64,000 nucleotides of DNA from Bacillota bacterium (GTDB lineage: Bacteria > Bacillota > Clostridia > Lachnospirales > Lachnospiraceae): NCBI GenBank assembly GCA_023411215.1, contig JAEYOY010000023.1, forward strand, positions 3,783 to 67,782, read 5' to 3'. Position 1 is the stretch's first letter; each line of letters begins with the position of its first letter. The position numbers and the translations under genes were made by a program. Below are positions 8,786 to 17,497 of this stretch, piece by piece. The notes below the pieces were generated by a model. That model was given only the letters and a program-made list of their open reading frames with translations. It was not told where the DNA came from and did not search any database.

Positions 8786-9721
8786 TTACATGAATTTTTT
8801 CTTTCGAAAGAAGATAAGACAGATAATGGCTACAATTATGCTAAGCAGAATAACATAGATATATCCGTACCGCCAGGTAATCTCAGGCATGGTAGTGAAA
8901 TTCATGCCATACCAGCCGACAATCAGAGTCAAGGGGAGGAATATGGTCGTCACTACGGTAAATATTTTCATGATTTTATTAAGATCATATTCTAATTGCG
9001 CATGATAAGCTTCTCTTACATGAACACTATATTCCTGCAGCATTCTGGTATTATTGCTTAACCGATTCGCGCGGTCGGCAAAGATGCGGAAAAAATGTAG
9101 ATTCTCATCGGAGAAGATATCGATGGTATTTTCCTCCAACTCTTCGCCGATTGCTATAAACTGCTGATAATAGTTATCAAGCAAGATAAGTCTCTTTCGG
9201 ATATCGGTGATCTGATGGTTAAAATCCTTATCAAGCTCACGTTCATTAATTTTATCTTCGTGAGCACTAATTTCAGCTTCGATATCAACAAGCAGAGTAT
9301 AGTCCTGATTAATAAAGCGTTCCAGAAAGCCAAACACCAGCCGCTCTAAGGATATCCGGGACAGGTTCAGATGCTCCAAAAGCTCCAGAAGCTTCATCTT
9401 AGTGCTTTGGTCACGATCCTCAATAACCACGATTAAAAGTAGATTCTTTTTGATATAAATTCCAATTCGGTCTTGAACCTTTACAATCTGACCAGGATTA
9501 ATACCTATGACAACACCGAAGAGATAGTCATAATAGGAACTTAAAGTACCGTGGAGGTGCTGATCATCATTCTGACATTCTGTTACAGTCAGGTACGAGA
9601 AACCAAACTGCTCGTAGCAGGACTCCAAATCCTTTAGAGGAATTATCCCGACAGTTAAAATATCCGGATTTATATCCTTACATTCTATTTTTGCTACCTC
9701 ATCCAGAATCTGATAATACAC
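8786..9721 (-). CDS. CorA-family divalent cation transporter
   Basis: About 311 residues. Cytoplasmic N-terminal domain and long helices end in two membrane segments; the first closes with YGMNF, the signature pore motif of CorA Mg2+/Co2+ channels (about residue 275). The protein ends in a Lys-rich tail FFRKKKFM, as expected for CorA. GTG 9721 is the preferred start: AAAGGAG lies 8 bases upstream, while the in-frame TTG at 9739 lies before that site. It is monocistronic, with a strong promoter upstream. Confidence 0.88.
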   Translation of the reverse strand: MYYQILDEVAKIECKDINPDILTVGIIPLKDLESCYEQFGFSYLTVTECQNDDQHLHGTLSSYYDYLFGVVIGINPGQIVKVQDRIGIYIKKNLLLIVVIEDRDQSTKMKLLELLEHLNLSRISLERLVFGFLERFINQDYTLLVDIEAEISAHEDKINERELDKDFNHQITDIRKRLILLDNYYQQFIAIGEELEENTIDIFSDENLHFFRIFADRANRLSNNTRMLQEYSVHVREAYHAQLEYDLNKIMKIFTVVTTIFLPLTLIVGWYGMNFTTMPEITWRYGYIYVILLSIIVAIICLIFFRKKKFM

Positions 9722-9784
9722 AGCAGGTTCTCCTTTCAAGCATCCTTCATCTATTCAAACATCATAATGTGCTTTTTCCAGAAA

Positions 9785-9812
9785 ATTATAACACAATATG
9801 CAATATTGTCAA
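9785..9812 (-). promoter_or_regulatory. Promoter of the corA-like gene
   Basis: Reading the minus strand, TTGACA (9812-9807), 16-base spacer, TATAAT (9790-9785): consensus housekeeping promoter about 65 bases before the GTG start. Confidence 0.8.
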
Positions 9813-10010
9813 ATACAAGCAATTGTTTGTTAGACTTCAATATCGGATACATATTTTAAACTCATTTTGCCACATTACTGACTAGGTTAGAACCGTATTG
9901 TACCAATGATAATTTTATTAAATGCAGCCTCGTAATTTATAGCGAAATCATTTATAATGAACCTAATGAAGAAATACGATGATAAAAATACATAAGGGAG
10001 ATTAAATGAG

Positions 10011-10793
10011 ATGGCCTTATTACATGTTAACTTTTTTTCGGAAGTATTAGGAATGAGTATGAATATGGATGTTATCCTGCCTCAGAGTACGAATGGGCAG
10101 ATAGGCATGAAGGGTAATCGAAAGGATGGGAAGTACCCTGTTTTATATCTGCTTCATGGAATGAGTGATGACCATACAATATGGCAGCGAAGAACTTCAA
10201 TTGAGCGTTATGTCAGCGAGCTTGGTATCGCTGTGGTGATGCCTACCGTTCATCTTAGCTTTTATACCGATATGAAATATGGTTTAAAATATTGGACCTT
10301 TATCTCGCAGGAGCTTCCCAAGATCTGCCATGAATTCTTTCCGAATATGTCGGAACGCAGGGAGGATACCTTTGCAGCTGGCCTTTCGATGGGTGGTTAT
10401 GGTGCCCTGAAGCTAGGGCTCCGTGCACCGGAGACTTATGGCGCGGTGGCTTCTCTCTCCGGTGCGCTGGATATGGCAGCGGAGATGAAGAACATTTCCA
10501 GTAACGAACCTACCGGAGTATTTCGTAATATATTCGGTTCTTATGAAGAGCTGGTTAACTCAGCTGAGGATCTGATGTCAGTAGCCGTAAATCTGAAGGA
10601 AAGTGGCAAACCTCTCCCTAAGATATATATATGGTGTGGGACAGAGGACTTTCTTTATGTACATAACCTTACTGCTAAAAATAGGCTGACGGAATTAGGA
10701 TATGATCTTACTTATGAGGAATCACCCGGAGATCACCAGTGGAAATACTGGGATGAAAAGATTCAAAGAGTATTAGAATGGTTACCATTATAA
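10011..10793 (+). CDS. Esterase (tributyrin esterase / FrmB-like alpha/beta hydrolase)
   Basis: 260 residues, alpha/beta-hydrolase fold. The oxyanion region reads YPVLYLLHGMSDDHTIW, the nucleophile elbow GLSMGGYGA (Ser about residue 125), the acid in WCGTEDFLY and the His in SPGDHQWKYWD. This combination matches the EstA/S-formylglutathione hydrolase (esterase D) family. No signal peptide, so it is cytoplasmic. GGGAG lies 10 bases before ATG. It sits 26 bases upstream of the GntR regulator gene and may be co-transcribed with it. Confidence 0.88.
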   Translation: MALLHVNFFSEVLGMSMNMDVILPQSTNGQIGMKGNRKDGKYPVLYLLHGMSDDHTIWQRRTSIERYVSELGIAVVMPTVHLSFYTDMKYGLKYWTFISQELPKICHEFFPNMSERREDTFAAGLSMGGYGALKLGLRAPETYGAVASLSGALDMAAEMKNISSNEPTGVFRNIFGSYEELVNSAEDLMSVAVNLKESGKPLPKIYIWCGTEDFLYVHNLTAKNRLTELGYDLTYEESPGDHQWKYWDEKIQRVLEWLPL

Positions 10794-10819
10794 AATAAAT
10801 TAGAAATAGGGTAGGAAAA

Positions 10820-11533
10820 ATGGCAGAAGAGAATACGATACAACAAAAATCTTATACAAAAGTAATTGATTATATCAAGCTTCAGATACGGGAAGGGAAT
10901 CTGACCTTGGGCAGCAAACTGCCTGCGGAGCGGGAACTGTCGCTGCTGCTGGGAATAAGCCGCAATTCCGTTCGTGAAGCGATAAGAACACTGGATATCA
11001 TGGGTGTTATTTCCAGCCAACAGGGTGCGGGTAACTACCTCATTGGTAATTTTGAGAATAATTTAGTGGAATCCCTGTCTATGATGTTCCTACTTAATCA
11101 GATTAACTATCAGCAGATTAGTCAGCTCAGGAGGGCGTTGGAGATGCAGGCTCTTATACTTGCAATCGATAACATAACAGAGGAGCAAATATTGGAACTG
11201 GAGCAGGTCGTTGCCGAGCTGGAGCATACTACCGAAGAGAATAATATTGTTTTAGATAAAAAGCTTCATTATACCATAGCAACAGCCTCAGGGAATAGGC
11301 TGATTAGCGATATCCTCCAAGCTTTATCAGATTTGATCGATCAATTCATTGTGGATCTGCGACGAGAGATTTTGAGCTCTCCAGATAGTAAAATTGTTCT
11401 TTTTGAAGCCCATAATGAGATGATGCAAAGTTTGATCAAAAAAGATAAGAATATGGGTTTCTTGGCTATCAATAAGCACTTTGGTATAATTGACGAAAAA
11501 CTCAAGATAAATGCAAAAGGAACTATGAGATAG
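10820..11533 (+). CDS. GntR-family (FadR subfamily) regulator of the lactate locus
   Basis: 237 residues. N-terminal winged helix with the GntR pattern LTLGSKLPAERELSLLLGISRNSVREAIRTLDIMGVI (about residues 25-62), then an all-helical FCD effector domain (about 85-230) of the FadR subgroup. FadR-type regulators bind TGGTnnnACCA palindromes, and two such sites lie directly downstream, around the promoter of the lactate permease. It is therefore most likely a lactate-responsive repressor of the LldR type; lactate as ligand is inferred from the neighbours. Confidence 0.88.
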   Translation: MAEENTIQQKSYTKVIDYIKLQIREGNLTLGSKLPAERELSLLLGISRNSVREAIRTLDIMGVISSQQGAGNYLIGNFENNLVESLSMMFLLNQINYQQISQLRRALEMQALILAIDNITEEQILELEQVVAELEHTTEENNIVLDKKLHYTIATASGNRLISDILQALSDLIDQFIVDLRREILSSPDSKIVLFEAHNEMMQSLIKKDKNMGFLAINKHFGIIDEKLKINAKGTMR

Positions 11534-11584
11534 TACAAAACATCCATTTCCAGTTTCTTAAGATTGTTAAAAAAATGACTTTTG

Positions 11585-11613
11585 TTGACAGGGATATGAA
11601 AGGAAAGTATAAT
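11585..11613 (+). promoter_or_regulatory. Promoter of the lactate permease/etf/ldh locus
   Basis: TTGACA at 11585-11590 and TATAAT at 11608-11613 with a 17-base spacer: a perfect housekeeping consensus. It lies about 220 bases before the permease start. Confidence 0.88.
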
Positions 11614-11622
11614 AAAATCACC

Positions 11623-11640
11623 AAATGGTACTACCAATTT
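11623..11640. promoter_or_regulatory. Operator 1, FadR/LldR-type palindrome
   Basis: AAATGGTACTACCAATTT, with core TGGTACTACCA at 11626-11636, fits TGGTnnnACCA. It starts 10 bases after the -10 box, so it covers the expected transcription start. Confidence 0.8.
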
Positions 11641-11758
11641 TGAGTTGCATGACTCATTGTTTAACACCAATATGATAGAGGATTTTAGACTGCAGATAAT
11701 AATCATCAATCATATAGGAGGTTAAACTCCCGGTTATGCAACCTTTCTTTTTCAGTGT

Positions 11759-11776
11759 AAATTGGTAGTACCATTT
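11759..11776. promoter_or_regulatory. Operator 2, mirror copy of operator 1
   Basis: AAATTGGTAGTACCATTT; the core TGGTAGTACCA (11763-11773) is the exact reverse complement of the operator 1 core. Its centre is 137 bases from that of operator 1, about 13 helical turns. It lies in the leader, about 60 bases before the permease start. Confidence 0.78.
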
Positions 11777-11836
11777 AAGAAAATATCTTTTCCTTTTAAT
11801 GAAGTTCGCGCTTGGAGCGCTGGAATGGAGTAAATT

Positions 11837-13378
11837 ATGAATATGACTTTAGCGTTTGTTTTAGCCTTATTGCCTATTATCTGGCTAATCGTAGCACTAA
11901 CCGCTTTGAAGATACCAGGATTCAAAGCGTGTATAATAGCATTGATCATGGCCTATGTACTAGCCGTGTTTGTCTGGAGAATGCCCCTATTTGACAGTGT
12001 GACAGCGGTAGCAGAGGGAGCAGCATTAGCGCTATGGCCGATTATCATCGTAATTATTGCTGCAATCTTTACTTACAATGTCTGTGTTTCGACCGGTAAC
12101 ATGGAAGTGATAAAGAAGATGTTGGCAAGTGTTACTAATGATAAAAGAGTATTGGTATTATTTATTGCTTGGGGCTTTGGAGGCTTCATGGAAGGAATGG
12201 CCGGTTTTGGAACCGCAGTTGCAATACCTGCCAGCATGCTATGGGGCTTGGGCTTTGACCCGGTATTTGCGGCAATTGTGTGCTTAATTGCCAATGCTAC
12301 CCCGACCGCCTTCGGCTCCATTGGTATCCCTACAACCACGCTATCTAAGATAACCGGTCTGGATGTGTTCGGATTATCAACGAATACAGTTATGATCCTT
12401 ACACCGATTATCCTCCTTACCCCCTTCATCTTGGTGTACATAACAGGTAAATCGAAGGAGGTCTTCAAGGGAGTGACCATGATAACCTTGGTGTCCGGAT
12501 TAACCTTCCTGATTCCGGAGTTTATCGTGGCAAAATACCTAGGAGCGGAGCTTTCGGTAGTTATCGGATCCGTTTGTTCCATGCTTGGTACCTTTATCGC
12601 AGCAAAGATCTTTGGTAAAGCAGAAATAGAGCCTCAGTATCGATTAGATACGAAACATAGTGAAAAGGTAAGCGGCAAACAGGCATTCACTGCGTGGAGT
12701 CCCTTCATACTGATCTTTATTCTTTTGCTTGCAACCTCCAAGCTGATTGCACCTCTCAATGAGCTGCTGACAATGGTTAAGACCTCAGTTAATATCTATT
12801 CCGGAGAGAATGCATCTCCTTATACCTTCTCCTGGTTGGCTACTCCCGGAGTATGGATCATACTGGCAGCCTTTATCGGAGGTAAGCTCCAGGGAGCAAG
12901 CTTCTCCAGCATGGTTAAGATTTTCGCTAAGACAGTTGTTCAATTAAGCAAGACAATTATAACCATTATCTGTATTATGGCAACCGCAAAGCTGATGGGC
13001 TATAGCGGAATGATATCTTCTATCGCTTTGATGTTTGTTACGGTAACCGGTTCCTTCTATCCTTTGTTTGCCCCTTTCCTCGGAGCAATTGGAACCTTTG
13101 TAACCGGCAGCGGTACTTCAGCCAGTGTACTCTTCGGAGGACTGCAATTGGAAACCTCTATCGCCTTGAACCTCAATCAATCATGGATTGCAGCCTCTAA
13201 TACGGCCGGAGCCATTACTGCAAAGATGATATCTCCCCAGAGTATTGCGGTTGCTGTGGCAGCAGTAAGCTTACAAGGAAAAGAGAGTGTGTTACTTAAG
13301 GGTACCATCAAATATTTTGTATTGTTTGTCGTGATTGTAGGAATTGTAACCTTCCTTGGTGCGAGGTTATTAGGATAA
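11837..13378 (+). CDS. lctP: L-lactate permease family transporter
   Basis: 513 residues with about 13 hydrophobic segments. Conserved LctP/LldP stretches are clear: GFGGFMEGMAGFGTAVAIPASMLWGLGFDP and IANATPTAFGSIGIPT in the first half, LGAIGTFVTGSGTSASVLFGGLQ in the second. The family imports lactate (sometimes glycolate) with protons or sodium. Shorter than E. coli LldP because loops are trimmed, which is common in Clostridia. It is the first gene after the double operator and sits upstream of etfB, with about 160 bases between. Confidence 0.93.
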   Translation: MNMTLAFVLALLPIIWLIVALTALKIPGFKACIIALIMAYVLAVFVWRMPLFDSVTAVAEGAALALWPIIIVIIAAIFTYNVCVSTGNMEVIKKMLASVTNDKRVLVLFIAWGFGGFMEGMAGFGTAVAIPASMLWGLGFDPVFAAIVCLIANATPTAFGSIGIPTTTLSKITGLDVFGLSTNTVMILTPIILLTPFILVYITGKSKEVFKGVTMITLVSGLTFLIPEFIVAKYLGAELSVVIGSVCSMLGTFIAAKIFGKAEIEPQYRLDTKHSEKVSGKQAFTAWSPFILIFILLLATSKLIAPLNELLTMVKTSVNIYSGENASPYTFSWLATPGVWIILAAFIGGKLQGASFSSMVKIFAKTVVQLSKTIITIICIMATAKLMGYSGMISSIALMFVTVTGSFYPLFAPFLGAIGTFVTGSGTSASVLFGGLQLETSIALNLNQSWIAASNTAGAITAKMISPQSIAVAVAAVSLQGKESVLLKGTIKYFVLFVVIVGIVTFLGARLLG

Positions 13379-13541
13379 TTAATGTGAATAAAAAGCAATT
13401 CCCTAAACGAAATTCATTCGCTTAGTTAGAAGCTGCATCGCAGATGTAAAATGCTAGTTAGATCGAAAATCAATGATTTTATAATATATTGTAAGAAAGT
13501 CTGAATGATGCGCGATCAATATGCGCAGGAACGGAGAGTTT

Positions 13542-14330
13542 ATGAACATTTTAGTATGTATTAAGCAGGTACCGGACAGTAATAAGGTGGAAGTGGATCC
13601 GGTTACAGGAGTTTTAAAAAGAAATGGTGTTGAATCCAAGATGAACCCATATGATTTATATGCTATTGAAGCAGCACTTCGAATCAGAGAAGAAATGGGT
13701 GGCAAAATTACGGCTCTTACCATGGGACCCGGACAGGCAGCCAGCGTCATCCGTGAGGCCTTTGCCATGGGTGTGGATGAAGGAGTTCTGATTTCAGATC
13801 GAAAATTCGGTGGTGCTGATGTACTTGCAACCAGCTATACCATATCCCAGGGAATTAAACTGTTAGGTGATTTTGATCTTATTCTCTGCGGAAAACAGAC
13901 AACGGACGGCGACACCGCTCAGGTAGGACCGGAGGTTTCTGAGTATCTTAAGATACCCAGCGTATCCAATGTATCAAGGATTGTAGAGCTTGGTGAGAAA
14001 GCGGTTACCGTTGAGATGGATATGTCCCATGATATTGAGATCGCCAAGATCGCATTTCCTTGCTTGTTGTCCGTGGATAAAGATATCTTTATGCCAAGAC
14101 TCCCTTCTTATCTTAAGAAGGAGATGACGAAGGACCGTGAGATCAGAGTAATCAGTCTTGAACAGCTTGAGGATAAGGATGAGAAGCATTATGGACTGAA
14201 CGGGTCTCCAACTCAGGTACAACGGATCTTCCCTCCGGCAGTAAATTCTCACAGAGAGATATGGACAGGAACACAGGTAGAGCTTTCAGATCAACTGCAT
14301 ATCAAATTGCAGGAACTGAAATTCGTATAG
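13542..14330 (+). CDS. etfB: Electron transfer flavoprotein beta subunit
   Basis: 262 residues. N-terminal MNILVCIKQVPDSNKVEVDPVTGVLKR and the loop LCGKQTTDGDTAQVGPEVSEYLKIP are diagnostic of EtfB, including the segment that binds the second flavin in bifurcating Etfs. ATG 13542 follows CGGAG by 6 bases; the in-frame ATG at 13521 has no site. It overlaps functionally with etfA (12-base gap). In the LDH/EtfAB complex known from Acetobacterium woodii, EtfB carries the bifurcating FAD. Confidence 0.95.
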   Translation: MNILVCIKQVPDSNKVEVDPVTGVLKRNGVESKMNPYDLYAIEAALRIREEMGGKITALTMGPGQAASVIREAFAMGVDEGVLISDRKFGGADVLATSYTISQGIKLLGDFDLILCGKQTTDGDTAQVGPEVSEYLKIPSVSNVSRIVELGEKAVTVEMDMSHDIEIAKIAFPCLLSVDKDIFMPRLPSYLKKEMTKDREIRVISLEQLEDKDEKHYGLNGSPTQVQRIFPPAVNSHREIWTGTQVELSDQLHIKLQELKFV

Positions 14331-14342
14331 GAGGAATAGACA

Positions 14343-15530
14343 ATGGCGAAATTAGTAATCAATCAGAGTAAGGTAGGAAATGTTGAGGAGATGATTAAGC
14401 TCTGTCCGTTTAACGCGATGGAAAATAAGAACGGAGAGCTTTCAATTAATGCTGCCTGCAAGATGTGTAAGATATGTGTGAAAAAAGGACCCCAGGGAGC
14501 GGTCGAGTATATAGAAGAGGCAGTTGCCAGTGTTGATAAAGGTCTCTGGAGGGGGATTGCAGTTTACGTAGATCATATTGATGGTAATATCCATCCGGTT
14601 ACCTATGAGTTAATCGGGAAAGCGCGTGAACTTGCCTCCAAAATCAATCATCCGGTGTATGCGGTAATGATGGGTAGTGATATCTCTGTTAATAGCCGTG
14701 AGCTGCTTCATTATAATGTAGATAAAGTGTTTGTCTATGATAAACCCAGCTTAGACCGTTTTAAGATTGAACCATATACCGCTGTTCTCGAAAATTTTGT
14801 AGAGAAGCTTCACCCTACGGCAATTCTGATGGGTGCAACTCCGGTTGGGCGACAGCTGGCACCAAGGCTGGCGGCAAGACTTAAGACCGGACTTACCGCA
14901 GACTGTACGATACTTGATATCAACGAGGAGACAGATTTAGTGCAGATCAGACCTGCTTTCGGCGGTAATATTATGGCACAGATTCTAACACCGAATCATA
15001 GACCGCAGATGGCTACCGTCCGATATAAGGTTATGGATGCCCCCAAAAGAAGTGCTGTGGAGACAGGTGAGATTATTGCCTGTGAGATAGAAGAGGATCA
15101 GCTGAACAGTAGGATTGAAGTCCTGGATATCATTGCTAAGGAGAAGGAACAGTACATAGAGGCTTCGGAGGTTCTGGTTGTTGCGGGCCGTGGTATTAAG
15201 AAGGAAGAAGACCTTCAGATGGTTCAGGAATTAGCAGATCTGTTAGGCGGACAGCTGGCTTGTACAAGGCCTATGATGGAAGCTGGGTGGATGGAAGCAA
15301 AGCGTCAGGTAGGCTTAAGTGGTAGAACCGTAAGACCGAAGCTGATTATTACAGTAGGAGTTTCGGGTTCTGTGCAGTTTACCGCTGGTATGAATAATTC
15401 CGAACATATCATCGCGATTAACAAGGATGAAAGTGCTCCGATCTTTAAGACGGCCCATTACGGTCTGGTCGGTGACCTGTATGAGGTTATTCCGAACCTG
15501 ATTAATCAGATTAAAATGAGCAAAGCGTGA
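14343..15530 (+). CDS. etfA: Electron transfer flavoprotein alpha subunit with N-terminal [4Fe-4S] domain
   Basis: 395 residues. An N-terminal ferredoxin-like extension carries Cys21 (CPFNAM) and Cys39, Cys42, Cys45 (CKMCKIC), enough for one [4Fe-4S] cluster. The Etf alpha domain follows, with FAD-binding GRGIKKEEDL, then RPMMEAGW and GVSGSVQFTAGMNNSEHIIAIN. The extra cluster is a hallmark of EtfA (LctC) partners of lactate dehydrogenases that oxidise lactate at the expense of reduced ferredoxin. It begins 12 bases after etfB. Confidence 0.95.
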   Translation: MAKLVINQSKVGNVEEMIKLCPFNAMENKNGELSINAACKMCKICVKKGPQGAVEYIEEAVASVDKGLWRGIAVYVDHIDGNIHPVTYELIGKARELASKINHPVYAVMMGSDISVNSRELLHYNVDKVFVYDKPSLDRFKIEPYTAVLENFVEKLHPTAILMGATPVGRQLAPRLAARLKTGLTADCTILDINEETDLVQIRPAFGGNIMAQILTPNHRPQMATVRYKVMDAPKRSAVETGEIIACEIEEDQLNSRIEVLDIIAKEKEQYIEASEVLVVAGRGIKKEEDLQMVQELADLLGGQLACTRPMMEAGWMEAKRQVGLSGRTVRPKLIITVGVSGSVQFTAGMNNSEHIIAINKDESAPIFKTAHYGLVGDLYEVIPNLINQIKMSKA

Positions 15531-15620
15531 AGGGAAAAGAAGCTTCCCAAAGTGAATTCATTCACTTAGGAAGAACTGTGAAGTTTGTCTATTGGAGTAA
15601 ACTCCTTGTTCTTCCGCGTT

Positions 15621-15664
15621 ATTCATGGCAATAGAAAGTTCGCGAAGCATGCTTTTTATTGTTG
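15621..15664. repeat. Dispersed intergenic hairpin repeat, copy 1
   Basis: ATTCATGGCAATAGAAAG, then a GCGAAGC loop and GCTTTTTATTGTT. The two arms pair imperfectly. Close copies occur at 33904-33948 and 49548-49590. It lies between etfA and the lactate dehydrogenase gene. Confidence 0.6.
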
Positions 15665-15718
15665 AATGTGGTGTAAGTTAAGAATTTATCTGCCCTTTGG
15701 CAGTATGGAGGTTAAACG

Positions 15719-17122
15719 ATGAATTATAAAAGAGTTGATCAAAAGGATCTGATATTTATCAATCAATTAATCAATGATCCGGAACGTGTATTATATGGAG
15801 AGAATATCAACGAGGAATATAGCCATGACGAGTTAAGTGATACAACCAGTTATCCGGATATTGTTGTTAAGGTAATCTCAACGGAAGAGGTTTCCGAGAT
15901 TATGAAGTATGCATTCATCAATAATATTCCGGTCACCCCCCGTGGTTCGGGAACAGGATTGGTAGGTGCTTCCGTTGCAATGGAGCATGGTATTATGTTG
16001 GATACGACACTGATGAATCATGTACTTGAACTGGATGAGGATAATTTGACGATTACCGTTGAACCAGGCGTGCTGCTGATGGAGCTAGCTGCTTATGTTC
16101 AGGAGAGAGAGCTGTTCTATCCTCCTGATCCGGGTGAGAAATCAGCTACCATCGGTGGTAACATCAGTACCAATGCAGGCGGTATGAGAGCCGTTAAATA
16201 CGGAGTGACAAGAGACTATGTGCGAGGTCTTGAGGTAGTATTACCGGATGGAAACATCGTAGAATTTGGCGGAAAGGTTGTAAAGAACAGTACCGGTTAT
16301 GCGATGAAGGATCTTATGGTCGGATCAGAGGGAACACTCGGTATTATTACCAAGGCTACCTTAAAGCTCATTCCCCTGCCTCAAAAGGCAATCAGCTTAC
16401 TAATTCCCTTCCCCAGCTTGGAGCAGGCAATCCGAACCGTTCCTATGATTATCAAATCGAAGTCTGCACCGACTGCAATCGAGTTTATGCAGAGAGAAGT
16501 TATCATGGATGCGGAGCAATACCTGGGTAAGAAATTCCCGGATAACAGTGCCGATGCATATCTCCTTCTGAAGTTTGACGGTAATTCCACACAGGAGATA
16601 GAGAAGGCATATGACAGTGTTGCTAAGATCTGTTTGGAACAGGGAGCTACCGATATTCTTATCTCTGATACAACCGAGAGAGAAGAGTCCATTTGGAAAG
16701 CAAGAGGTGCCTTCCTGGAAGCAATTAAAGGTTCAACCACTTACATGGATGAGGTAGATGTTGTAGTTCCCCGAAGCTCCGTCAATGAGATGGTGGAGTA
16801 CATTCACAGCTTATATAAGGAAGTAAATATCCGTATCAAGAGCTTTGGACACGCCGGTGATGGTAACCTCCATGCGTATATTCTAAAGGATGAATTAAGC
16901 GAAGAGGAATGGGAGAAGAGAATGACCGAAGCCATGGATAAGATTTATGGGAAGGCAAGACAGCTTCGCGGACAGGTATCCGGTGAGCATGGTATCGGCT
17001 TCGCGAAGAAATCCTATCTCTTCGAGAGTTTGGACCCCGCAACAGTAGAGCTTATGCGAGGGATTAAGAAAGCCTTCGATCCGAAGAATATCTTAAACCC
17101 CCGAAAGGTTTGTCAGATGTAA
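15719..17122 (+). CDS. lctD: FAD-linked lactate dehydrogenase (GlcD/LctD type)
   Basis: 467 residues. FAD-binding type 4 domain: VTPRGSGTGLVGASV (about residues 77-91), PPDPGEKSATIGGNISTNAGG, and VGSEGTLGIITKATL. The C-terminal cap domain carries GHAGDGNLHAY and ends in GEHGIGFAKK, then FDPKNILNPRKV, all typical of GlcD-family D-2-hydroxyacid dehydrogenases. Next to lctP and etfBA it is expected to oxidise lactate to pyruvate, handing electrons to EtfAB. It ends before a clear terminator and is the last gene of the lactate locus. Confidence 0.93.
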   Translation: MNYKRVDQKDLIFINQLINDPERVLYGENINEEYSHDELSDTTSYPDIVVKVISTEEVSEIMKYAFINNIPVTPRGSGTGLVGASVAMEHGIMLDTTLMNHVLELDEDNLTITVEPGVLLMELAAYVQERELFYPPDPGEKSATIGGNISTNAGGMRAVKYGVTRDYVRGLEVVLPDGNIVEFGGKVVKNSTGYAMKDLMVGSEGTLGIITKATLKLIPLPQKAISLLIPFPSLEQAIRTVPMIIKSKSAPTAIEFMQREVIMDAEQYLGKKFPDNSADAYLLLKFDGNSTQEIEKAYDSVAKICLEQGATDILISDTTEREESIWKARGAFLEAIKGSTTYMDEVDVVVPRSSVNEMVEYIHSLYKEVNIRIKSFGHAGDGNLHAYILKDELSEEEWEKRMTEAMDKIYGKARQLRGQVSGEHGIGFAKKSYLFESLDPATVELMRGIKKAFDPKNILNPRKVCQM

Positions 17123-17151
17123 AAGTAATAAACATATTATGAGTGAACGAG

Positions 17152-17197
17152 GAACCGGTATCCCTTTGATTATAGAGGAATACCGGTTCTTGTATTT
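17152..17197 (+). terminator. Terminator of the lactate operon
   Basis: Perfect 10-bp stem GAACCGGTAT / ATACCGGTTC with an 18-base loop, followed by TTGTATTT. Confidence 0.85.
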
Positions 17198-17375
17198 CGC
17201 GAAGCGTGTTTCTTCCGGTTATCGGAAAGTTCATCCTATATATTGCTATGCAATCCACAGTCGAGCAAAGCATACTAAGTAGGCTTCGAAAGTATAAGCA
17301 CGCTGTCACTATGTTCTTATCGACAAGTGAATTGAATATTCAATTTATAGAGTTTGATTAAATATTAACTATTCT

Positions 17376-17403
17376 TTGCAAGTTGTATGATTTATAGTAT
17401 AAT
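17376..17403 (+). promoter_or_regulatory. Promoter of the LCP gene
   Basis: TTGCAA (17376-17381), 16-base spacer, TATAAT (17398-17403), about 95 bases before the LCP start. Nothing else was recognised between the lactate terminator and this gene. Confidence 0.65.
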
Positions 17404-17497
17404 GCTTTATAAATAGTCAAAATATACATTTATATGTAATATTAAGTAATAATTGTAATCTGCTTTAAAGCAAATTGATATAATGGAGGTTTACCAT

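Noticed and set aside
12073..12582. A 169-residue minus-strand ORF inside lctP
   Set aside because: It is the antisense shadow of a well-conserved permease gene.
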